Source: an uncultured Clostridia bacterium
GTDB lineage: Bacteria; Bacillota; Clostridia; Lachnospirales; Bianqueaceae
Assembly (NCBI GenBank): GCA_947570515.1
Contig: CANOUM010000106.1
Coordinates: forward strand, 1 to 6,131
DNA: 6,131 nucleotides
Direction of reading: 5' to 3'
The stretch's first letter is position 1; every line of letters begins with the position of its first letter. The notes under the pieces are model-generated. The model saw only the letters and a list, made by a program, of their open reading frames with translations. It was not told the origin of the DNA and ran no database searches. Positions 1 through 5,039 of this stretch are shown piece by piece. Position numbers and translations under genes: made by a program.

Positions 1-1
1 T

Positions 2-1924
2 ACGTATCAGCGTGTTCAGCAGCTGAGCCGTATGTATTATCAGCCCTATTTTGGTCTTATTGATTATGTCGATCATATGGCCGATGATGAGCAATACTGT
101 TATTATATCGGTAAATCAGGCCTTTCGGAGGAAGGAGAGCCGATTATTTTGGACTGGCGCACACCGGCAGCCTCGCTTTTCTATCAGCAGCGGCTGGGCG
201 AGATGGTTTATCGGGCTCCGGCAGGAGAGCGAGAAGTTGATCTAAAACGCCGCCGGCAATATATCATCAAAAATGCAGTGCTGAAAGGAATGTTTGATTC
301 AGAAATTGATATTAAAGATGATATCCTGCAGATGGTTTTGTCCGGCAGCAGCGGCAGCCGGTTAAAAGAAGTTATTGCTACCATTCAAAAAGAACAGGAT
401 GATATCATCCGTGAACCGCTTGAAAATAATGTACTGCTTAACGGTGTGGCAGGATGCGGCAAAACAACGATTGTGCTGCACCGTATTGCGTATCTGCTCT
501 ATAATTACCGTGAGCGTCTGAACAATAATATTTTAATTATCGGTCCCAATCAGCTTTTTATGGACTATATTTCCGATGTACTTCCCGATCTGGGAGAGGC
601 AGAGGGAAGCTTTCAGTTTACAGTCAAGGAGCTGGCGCTTCGGCTTTTGCGGCCTAAGCGAGAGGTACTGAAAACAAGAGATTACTATGAGCGAATGCTG
701 ACCGGTAAGGATAAGCGGTTTATGCAGGAAGCTCAGTACAAATCTTCAATGGCCTTTAAGGCGCAGCTCGATAAAGAATTTAAAGCACTGGAAGAGCAGC
801 AGAAGGCAGCGGAAGATTTGGTATTCCAAAATCAGATACTCATGTCGGCTGACGAGCGCAATCAGCTCTTTTTCAAAACGCAGCAGCGTCTGCCGTATAT
901 ACGCCGGTGTGAAAAGATTAAGCGCATGGTCAGAAGCCGCCTCAAAGATCTTAGAAATGATACAATTAGAAGGCTAAAAGCCGCCTATCGCTATAAGATT
1001 CAGGAGGCCAAAAAGAAAGCAGATTATTATCTTGTCAATGATCTGGAAATCGAACAAGTCGATGCGATTCACCAGTATTTGCGTGAGGTATATCAGTTTA
1101 CTAAAGGGCTGCGCAGTCTGTATGAGCTTCCCGAGCAGGAGGCGTGGTATGCGCAGGTTGTACAGAAACCGGAGGAGGCGCCCTGGACAGAAGACGATTT
1201 GGTTGGTCTGCTTTATATCAAAACAAAGCTGGAAGGAAAAGGAGCATATCCCATTCGGCATTTAGTCATCGATGAGGCGCAGGATATATCCGCATTTGGA
1301 TTTTATGTTCTCAAGCAGCTTACCGGCGCGGAGAGTTATACCATTGTAGGCGATACTCGCCAGAAGATTAAAGGCAGTGCGCATAACAGCATGATGGATC
1401 AGTGGGAGAAGGCCCTTAGCCCTGCAGAGCGGCAAAAGCTTCATGTATATGAGCTGGATCTGAGCTATCGCAGTACCAAGGAAATCATTGAATATGCCCG
1501 GGGACTTCTCAAAAGAGAGAATACGATGAGAGCGGTAGAGAGAAACGGCGAGCCGGTACGGCATCTGACGTTTCAAACGCAGCAGCAGCTGACAGAGCAG
1601 ATCGTACAGGAGGTCAAACGGCAGCAGGAAGCCGGCATGGAGCGCTGCGCTATATTGTGTCAGACGATTGCCGAGGCACGCATTTTAAATGCGCTGCTGC
1701 AGGATAAACTGGAGGCGCAGCTCGTGAGTACGGAAAAGGATTCGACAGAAGGCTCACTTTTGATCATGCCCGTTTATTTTGCAAAGGGATTGGAATTTGA
1801 CGGTGTGGTTGCCATAGAAGCCTCCAAGCCGAAAGAGGATGGATTGCTGTCTTATATTTTATGCAGCAGAGCCTTGCACTGTTTGGCGCATATTACGGCA
1901 GAGGATAAGGGTTCTGACAAATGA
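2..1924 (+). CDS. helD: HelD-type superfamily 1 (UvrD/Rep-like) helicase, 5' partial
   Basis: This is probably an RNA polymerase recycling factor of the HelD family, an ATP-driven cytoplasmic protein that frees stalled RNA polymerase from nucleic acid. The frame is open to the window edge. The first in-frame ATG (32) is unlikely to be the start, because HelD proteins carry an N-terminal coiled-coil arm before the PYFG-[RL]-ID motif, which here sits at visible residues 15-21; roughly 90 residues are probably missing. Counting from the first visible codon: Walker A GVAGCGKTT at 148-156, a long charged helical insertion at about 240-370, Walker B IDEAQD around 423-428, motif III GDTRQ at 450-454, motif IV LSYRS at 487-491, motif V FAKGLEFD at 593-600, and a motif VI arginine in SRAL at 623. 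All ATPase motifs look intact. The stop (TGA) overlaps the next ATG, so the gene is translationally linked to a small membrane protein. A generic UvrD-like helicase is the alternative, but PYFG plus the DWR-x-P segment (about 51-55) favours HelD. Confidence 0.9.
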   Translation, partial: TYQRVQQLSRMYYQPYFGLIDYVDHMADDEQYCYYIGKSGLSEEGEPIILDWRTPAASLFYQQRLGEMVYRAPAGEREVDLKRRRQYIIKNAVLKGMFDSEIDIKDDILQMVLSGSSGSRLKEVIATIQKEQDDIIREPLENNVLLNGVAGCGKTTIVLHRIAYLLYNYRERLNNNILIIGPNQLFMDYISDVLPDLGEAEGSFQFTVKELALRLLRPKREVLKTRDYYERMLTGKDKRFMQEAQYKSSMAFKAQLDKEFKALEEQQKAAEDLVFQNQILMSADERNQLFFKTQQRLPYIRRCEKIKRMVRSRLKDLRNDTIRRLKAAYRYKIQEAKKKADYYLVNDLEIEQVDAIHQYLREVYQFTKGLRSLYELPEQEAWYAQVVQKPEEAPWTEDDLVGLLYIKTKLEGKGAYPIRHLVIDEAQDISAFGFYVLKQLTGAESYTIVGDTRQKIKGSAHNSMMDQWEKALSPAERQKLHVYELDLSYRSTKEIIEYARGLLKRENTMRAVERNGEPVRHLTFQTQQQLTEQIVQEVKRQQEAGMERCAILCQTIAEARILNALLQDKLEAQLVSTEKDSTEGSLLIMPVYFAKGLEFDGVVAIEASKPKEDGLLSYILCSRALHCLAHITAEDKGSDK

Positions 1925-2130
1925 AAAAGAAAGTCATGCATATGGGACTGGGGATTGCCGCCTGTGTTCTGGTGGTTGGTATGGTGTTTTGTATTCTTCG
2001 TCCTTCTTATGTGAAAGAAGCGGTGCAGATTCTGCTAAAAAATGAGCTCGTTATTGAGCCGGCAGGAAGCAGCGATATACCGGAGGAGAGCACAGAGGAA
2101 AGCGAAGAAACATCAAGTGTGAAGGAGTAA
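1921..2130 (+). CDS. small single-pass membrane protein, function unknown
   Basis: This 69-residue protein is not recognised. It has a basic N-terminus (MKKK), one hydrophobic span at about residues 8-26, a short amphipathic stretch (about 29-43) and an acidic Ser/Glu-rich tail (about 47-69), which fits an N-in, single-span protein with an exposed acidic tail. There is no lipobox cysteine (the span ends MVFC), so a lipoprotein is unlikely. The start is supported by the ATGA overlap with the helicase stop and by a weak AAGGG (1907-1911) 9 bases upstream. The next gene begins 3 bases after its stop, and that gene's AAGGAG site lies inside the last codons of this one, so the three genes are probably co-translated. 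A spurious ORF is possible given its size, but tight packing, hydrophobicity pattern and position make it likely real. Confidence 0.7.
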   Translation: MKKKVMHMGLGIAACVLVVGMVFCILRPSYVKEAVQILLKNELVIEPAGSSDIPEESTEESEETSSVKE

Positions 2131-2133
2131 TAT

Positions 2134-2631
2134 ATGCTGGTAGTTGCAGGTCTTTTGTTTTTATATACCGATGTATGGATGGGCGGAGTTGATTTTTTTC
2201 CGGATCTTTTTGGGTATATTCTTTTGTTTATTGCTGTTTTTAGAGGATGGCAATATCAGAAGATCTATTCTTCGCGTGTGATGATGCTGAGCATAGCCGC
2301 AGGAGCGCTGGCTGTTATTAACGGAGCGGAAAGGACATCCTATTTAATCTCGATAACATTACTTCTTTTGACGGCTATCGTACAATTTTTTCTTGTGTGC
2401 AGTATTTATCGGTCACATAAGAGGCTGAGCGGCAAAGCAGAGAAGAATGAACAAGATCAGCTGATGGAGACAGCTTTGATTCTGATTTTGATTTGTGAGA
2501 TCTGCAGTCCTATTTTGAATCTGATACCGATACTATCTTATATATTGGTAGGACTTGAATTCTTAGTAGGCATTTTGATTACAGTCAAGATGTGGCAGCT
2601 TCTTCACTTTACACAATCACAGCATTCGTAA
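2134..2631 (+). CDS. multi-span integral membrane protein, function unknown
   Basis: The 165-residue product is strongly hydrophobic, with probable membrane segments near residues 1-14, 20-37, 48-65, 69-92, 111-133 and 135-156. The exact count (four to six) is uncertain because the first two and last two segments are close together. A charged loop (about 94-110, rich in Lys, Glu and Gln) splits the protein into two halves. The D-x-x-PD-x-x-GY motif at about 20-28 resembles the PDF(I/L)GY signature seen in uncharacterised clostridial membrane proteins of this size; that recollection is not verified here. The start is well supported by AAGGAG at 2122-2127, 6 bases before the ATG. It is the last gene of the helicase unit and is followed within about 10 bases by a strong terminator. 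No catalytic or transport motif is visible. Confidence 0.85.
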   Translation: MLVVAGLLFLYTDVWMGGVDFFPDLFGYILLFIAVFRGWQYQKIYSSRVMMLSIAAGALAVINGAERTSYLISITLLLLTAIVQFFLVCSIYRSHKRLSGKAEKNEQDQLMETALILILICEICSPILNLIPILSYILVGLEFLVGILITVKMWQLLHFTQSQHS

Positions 2632-2641
2632 TCAATACACG

Positions 2642-2674
2642 GACCCTGACCCAATAATATGGTCAGGGTCTTTT
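2642..2674 (+). terminator. Rho-independent terminator of the helicase/membrane-protein unit
   Basis: A perfect 10-bp stem pairs GACCCTGACC (2642-2651) with GGTCAGGGTC (2661-2670) around a 9-base AT-rich loop, followed by TTTT (2671-2674). It lies 10 bases after the stop of the multi-span membrane protein gene and ends the upstream transcription unit. The U-tract is short, but the stem is GC-rich and has no mismatch. Confidence 0.9.
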
Positions 2675-2696
2675 GCATGCAGATTCTGATAAAAGG

Positions 2697-2726
2697 GAAT
2701 GAGAGCTCTTGAAAAGCACATATAAT
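2697..2726 (+). promoter_or_regulatory. candidate promoter of the YlmC/YmxH-family gene
   Basis: TATAAT at 2721-2726 is a perfect housekeeping -10, but the correctly spaced -35 position (about 2698-2703) reads AATGAG, a poor match. The same bases read as CATATAAT (2719-2726), which fits the sigma-E mother-cell -10 consensus (CATACAnT-like, with T for C), and GAAT at 2697-2700 is a partial match to a sigma-E -35 with a spacer of about 15. The transcript would start near 2733, leaving a leader of about 20 bases. The presence of a promoter is fairly sure; the sigma factor is inference. Confidence 0.55.
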
Positions 2727-2736
2727 GAAAATAAAA

Positions 2737-2742
2737 AAGAGG
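2737..2742 (+). promoter_or_regulatory. ribosome binding site for the PRC-barrel gene
   Basis: AAGAGG lies 9 bases before the ATG at 2752 and supports that start. Confidence 0.7.
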
Positions 2743-2751
2743 TAGATTAGG

Positions 2752-3012
2752 ATGCGATTTTCAGAATTATCTTGTAAGGATGTGATTAATGTGCGGGATG
2801 GAAGCAGGCTTGGACATATTCAAGATCTGGAGATCAATGTCTGCAGCGGAGAGATCTGTGCTGTGATGGTGCCGGAAGCGGGCAAATTTTTTGGCTTTTT
2901 AGGAGGACAAAGCGAGTATTGGATTGAATGGAAGCAGATCTGTAAAATAGGCGAGGATATTATTTTGGTCGATATTGATCCCTCTAGATGCCTGCGGGAC
3001 TGTCGTGGATGA
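2752..3012 (+). CDS. YlmC/YmxH-family PRC-barrel protein
   Basis: This 86-residue protein is a single PRC-barrel domain of the YlmC/YmxH type, a small cytoplasmic family largely confined to endospore-forming Firmicutes and linked to sporulation, with no defined biochemical role. The hallmark segments are KDVINVRDGSRLG at about 9-21, DLEINVCSGEI at about 25-35, a Gly/Phe-rich segment with FFGFLGG at about 46-52, W-I-x-W at 57-60, and IGEDIILVD at about 66-74. It has no signal peptide or membrane span. The family usually ends close to the ILV strand; here there is a short tail (DPSRCLRDCRG) containing two cysteines. It stands alone between an upstream terminator and a downstream promoter, so it is probably monocistronic, although read-through into the exporter operon cannot be excluded. 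Confidence 0.85.
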   Translation: MRFSELSCKDVINVRDGSRLGHIQDLEINVCSGEICAVMVPEAGKFFGFLGGQSEYWIEWKQICKIGEDIILVDIDPSRCLRDCRG

Positions 3013-3063
3013 AGTGTCAAAAATTAAACCAATTTTAAAGATTATTTCAAAAAATTTTACACT
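3013..3063. repeat. AT-rich imperfect inverted repeat between the PRC-barrel gene and the exporter operon
   Basis: AGTGT-(CA)-AAAATT (3013-3025) can pair with AATTTTACACT (3053-3063) as 11 bp with a 2-base bulge. The inner AAAATT (3020-3025) can instead pair with a nearer AATTTT (3031-3036) around a 5-base loop, so two exclusive folds exist. It begins right after the PRC-barrel stop and ends 9 bases before the putative -35 of the exporter promoter. It could be a weak terminator (low GC, no clear U-tract) or a regulator-binding site; the sequence does not decide. Confidence 0.4.
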
Positions 3064-3071
3064 TTAGAGCA

Positions 3072-3100
3072 GTGCAATTCGGCAGGGAGTATGCTACAAT
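3072..3100 (+). promoter_or_regulatory. probable sigma-A promoter of the exporter operon (extended -10)
   Basis: TGCTACAAT (3092-3100) is an extended -10 (TGn plus TACAAT, 5 of 6 matches). The -35 position at a 17-base spacer, GTGCAA (3072-3077), is weak, which is common for extended -10 promoters. Transcription would start near 3107, giving a leader of about 30 bases before the first adaptor gene. Confidence 0.6.
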
Positions 3101-3120
3101 GATTTTTAATAAAGTATGCT
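3088..3120 (+). repeat. 8-base direct repeat AGTATGCT flanking the -10 and start region
   Basis: AGTATGCT occurs at 3088-3095 and again at 3113-3120, 25 bases start to start. The first copy overlaps the extended -10 and the second lies in the predicted leader just before the ribosome binding site. The spacing and overlap would suit a repressor contacting two sites, but an 8-base repeat at this distance can arise by chance. Confidence 0.35.
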
Positions 3121-3126
3121 TCGAAT

Positions 3127-3132
3127 AGGAGG
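3127..3132 (+). promoter_or_regulatory. strong ribosome binding site of adaptor 1
   Basis: AGGAGG sits 6 bases before the ATG at 3139, a near-ideal Firmicutes site that fixes the start. Confidence 0.9.
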
Positions 3133-3138
3133 ATTTCT

Positions 3139-4311
3139 ATGAAAAAAAAGGGATGGCTTATGATAGGGGGCGCTGCTCTGGGAGTTATGATTATCGTCAT
3201 CAGTATCTTTTGGGTGCGCAGTTCCAGAGAAGCTACATCACAAGATGCAGTGTTTGTGGCGCAGATATCAGAACTGATGGGGCTTAATCAAGCGCAGCAG
3301 GGGCTCCAAAATCGGTATGCAGGTGTGGTTGAACCGCAGAAAACGCTGGAGATCCGTTTAGAAGAGGGAAGGACGGTAGCAGAGCTCTTTGTAAAGGAAG
3401 GCGATGAAGTCAAAGAAGGAGATGCTCTTTTTCGCTATGATACAGAAGAGCTGAGTATGTCGCTGGAACAGCAAAAACTGGAGCTGGAAAGACTGGATAA
3501 CAGTCTAGAGAGTCAGCGGCAGAAAATTGCAGAATTGGAGCGGGAAAAGGCGAATGCTTCCAGCGATCAGCAGCTGCAGTATACGATGCAGATTCAGGAG
3601 AGTAGTGCAAATCTTAAACAATCAGAGTATGAACGTAAAGTGAAAGCGATGGAGATTGAAAAAACGCAAAAGAGTATTGAACAGGCCATCGTTACGACAA
3701 CAATGGGCGGAGTCGTGCGTTCTATTGAAGAAAATGGGTCAACCGATGAGTATGGAAATCCCAAAAGCTTTATGACCATTCTGGCGACCGGCGAGTATCG
3801 GATCAAGGGGATGATCAATGAGCAGAATATCTATATGATTCAGGAAGGTCAGCCGGTGACGATTCGTTCCCGCGTGAGAGAGGATCTGGTGTGGAGCGGA
3901 TCTATCACTGAAATCGATACAGAAAATGCTACGCAGGGAAATCAGAATAATTATTATGGCAGTATGGGGACCGATACTTCTATGCAGTCTTCTAAATATC
4001 CATTTTACATTGTGCTGGATTCCTATGAAGGGCTGATGCTGGGACAGCATGTTTATATTGAAGTAGGGGAGGCAGCGCCTGTTCATACGGAAGGAGTATG
4101 GGTGTATGAGGGATATCTCATACAAGAGGAAGACGGAAGCTATACGGTATGGACAGAAAAAGGCGGGAAAATTCAAAAGCAAACCGTTACGCTGGGTCAA
4201 TATGATGAGAATATGGGACAGTATGAAATTCTTGAAGGCCTGACACAGGAAAGCTATATCGCCTGGCCGGATGAAACGGTTAAGGAAGGTGCGCCAGTAG
4301 CGATAAGTTGA
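3139..4311 (+). CDS. MacA/HlyD-like membrane-fusion (adaptor) subunit of an ABC exporter
   Basis: This 390-residue protein is an extracytoplasmic adaptor anchored by one N-terminal membrane span (about 6-26, after MKKKG). It would gate or couple export by a MacB-type ABC pump; the substrate is unknown. Domains in order: first lipoyl half at about 62-101 (VKEGDEVKEGDALFRYD at 85-101), an alpha-helical hairpin rich in Glu, Gln, Lys and Leu at about 103-183, second lipoyl half at about 184-200 (IVTTTMGGVVRSI), a beta-barrel at about 205-310 containing an Asn/Tyr/Gly/Ser-rich loop (about 264-285), and a membrane-proximal domain at about 310-390. The hairpin of about 40 residues per helix is shorter than in TolC-docking Gram-negative adaptors, as expected without an outer membrane. 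It is first in the exporter operon, with the ATPase start 23 bases after its stop. Its first lipoyl half resembles that of the second adaptor downstream. Confidence 0.9.
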   Translation: MKKKGWLMIGGAALGVMIIVISIFWVRSSREATSQDAVFVAQISELMGLNQAQQGLQNRYAGVVEPQKTLEIRLEEGRTVAELFVKEGDEVKEGDALFRYDTEELSMSLEQQKLELERLDNSLESQRQKIAELEREKANASSDQQLQYTMQIQESSANLKQSEYERKVKAMEIEKTQKSIEQAIVTTTMGGVVRSIEENGSTDEYGNPKSFMTILATGEYRIKGMINEQNIYMIQEGQPVTIRSRVREDLVWSGSITEIDTENATQGNQNNYYGSMGTDTSMQSSKYPFYIVLDSYEGLMLGQHVYIEVGEAAPVHTEGVWVYEGYLIQEEDGSYTVWTEKGGKIQKQTVTLGQYDENMGQYEILEGLTQESYIAWPDETVKEGAPVAIS

Positions 4312-4320
4312 TTGCGCCGG

Positions 4321-4327
4321 AAGGGAG
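4321..4327 (+). promoter_or_regulatory. ribosome binding site deciding the ATPase start
   Basis: AAGGGAG ends 7 bases before the ATG at 4335. This favours the ATG over the in-frame TTG at 4308, which overlaps the adaptor stop and would put this site inside the coding region. Confidence 0.8.
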
Positions 4328-4334
4328 ATTCAAA

Positions 4335-5039
4335 ATGGTAAAATTGGAACAAATTACCAAAACATATCAGCAGGGAAAATTGCCGGTTCCGGTGCTTCAG
4401 TCAATTGACCTGGAGGTAGGCGAGGGCGAATATGTTGCCATCATGGGGCCCTCGGGCTCAGGCAAAACAACGCTGATGAATTTAATCGGATGTTTAGATC
4501 TGCCTACGACAGGGCGGTATGAGCTGGATGGGCGTGACATACAGAGCCGAAAGGAAAGGGAACTGGCGGCCATTCGTAATCAATTGATTGGGTTTGTTTT
4601 TCAGCAGTTTAATCTTCTGCCGAAAGAAACGGCTTTATCGAATGTGCAGCTGCCGCTGGTTTATGCGGGCGTTGCCCGTAAAGACAGGGAAGCCATGGCT
4701 AAGCAAGCGCTGGAGCGCGTGGGTCTTGGAGAGCGCCTTAATTTCAGACCTAATCAGCTTTCCGGAGGGCAGCAGCAGAGAGTGGCGATTGCCAGAGCGC
4801 TCGTCAATCATCCTAAGGTTCTGTTGGCAGATGAACCAACGGGCGCGCTGGATACAAAAGCGGGCATTCAGGTTATGAAGCTTTTTCAGGAGCTAAACAG
4901 AGAAGGCGTTACCATTATCATGATTACACATGAGCCCGAAATTGCAGAGTGTGCAAAGCGCATTATTGTGCTGCGGGACGGAAAAATCATGGAAGAACGA
5001 ACAGGTCGGGGGTATGTGCAGGAGGAAGAGTATGAGTAG
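4335..5039 (+). CDS. MacB/LolD-type ABC transporter ATP-binding protein
   Basis: The 234-residue cytoplasmic ATPase powers the exporter and belongs to the MacB/LolD/FtsE-like group by its motifs. Visible elements: Walker A GPSGSGKTT at 38-46, Q-loop FQQFNLLP around 89-96, signature LSGGQQQR at 142-149, Walker B VLLADEPTGALD at about 162-173 with catalytic Glu167, and the switch histidine in ITHEPE (His199). All are intact, and the length is typical for a stand-alone domain, so the permease must be a separate polypeptide. I chose ATG 4335 because MVKLEQITKTY matches the usual N-terminus of the family and has a well-placed ribosome site. The end overlaps the next gene by 8 bases, which suggests translational coupling. 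MacA-like adaptors on both sides support an adaptor-dependent exporter. Alternative roles such as lipoprotein release or antimicrobial-peptide resistance cannot be separated by sequence. Confidence 0.95.
   Translation: MVKLEQITKTYQQGKLPVPVLQSIDLEVGEGEYVAIMGPSGSGKTTLMNLIGCLDLPTTGRYELDGRDIQSRKERELAAIRNQLIGFVFQQFNLLPKETALSNVQLPLVYAGVARKDREAMAKQALERVGLGERLNFRPNQLSGGQQQRVAIARALVNHPKVLLADEPTGALDTKAGIQVMKLFQELNREGVTIIMITHEPEIAECAKRIIVLRDGKIMEERTGRGYVQEEEYE
5021..5025 (+). promoter_or_regulatory. ribosome binding site of adaptor 2 inside the ATPase gene
   Basis: GGAGG lies in the last ATPase codons, 6 bases before ATG 5032. It supports the overlapping start of the second adaptor. Confidence 0.85.

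Noticed and set aside
32..34. ATG at 32 as the helicase start
   Set aside because: The frame stays open upstream to the window edge, and the HelD family has an N-terminal arm before the PYFG motif, so the gene almost surely starts outside the window.
1839..2045. 68-codon + frame spanning the helicase/small membrane gene junction
   Set aside because: It overlaps both the helicase end and the small membrane protein out of frame, and its start lacks a convincing ribosome site.
2709..2737. TTGAAA (2709-2714) as a -35 for the PRC-barrel gene
   Set aside because: Only 6 bases separate it from TATAAT. At a 17-base spacer the -10 would be TAAAAA, placing the transcript start within or beyond the ribosome binding site.
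3739..4200. 153-codon open frame on the minus strand inside adaptor 1
   Set aside because: It lies wholly within a well-supported gene, lacks family features and reads as a reverse-strand shadow. The same holds for the other minus-strand frames at 974-1261, 1262-1576, 3594-3818 and 4893-5198.
4308..4334. TTG start at 4308 for the ABC ATPase
   Set aside because: It overlaps the adaptor stop, adds residues not typical for the family and puts AAGGGAG inside the gene. The ATG at 4335 is correctly spaced from that site.
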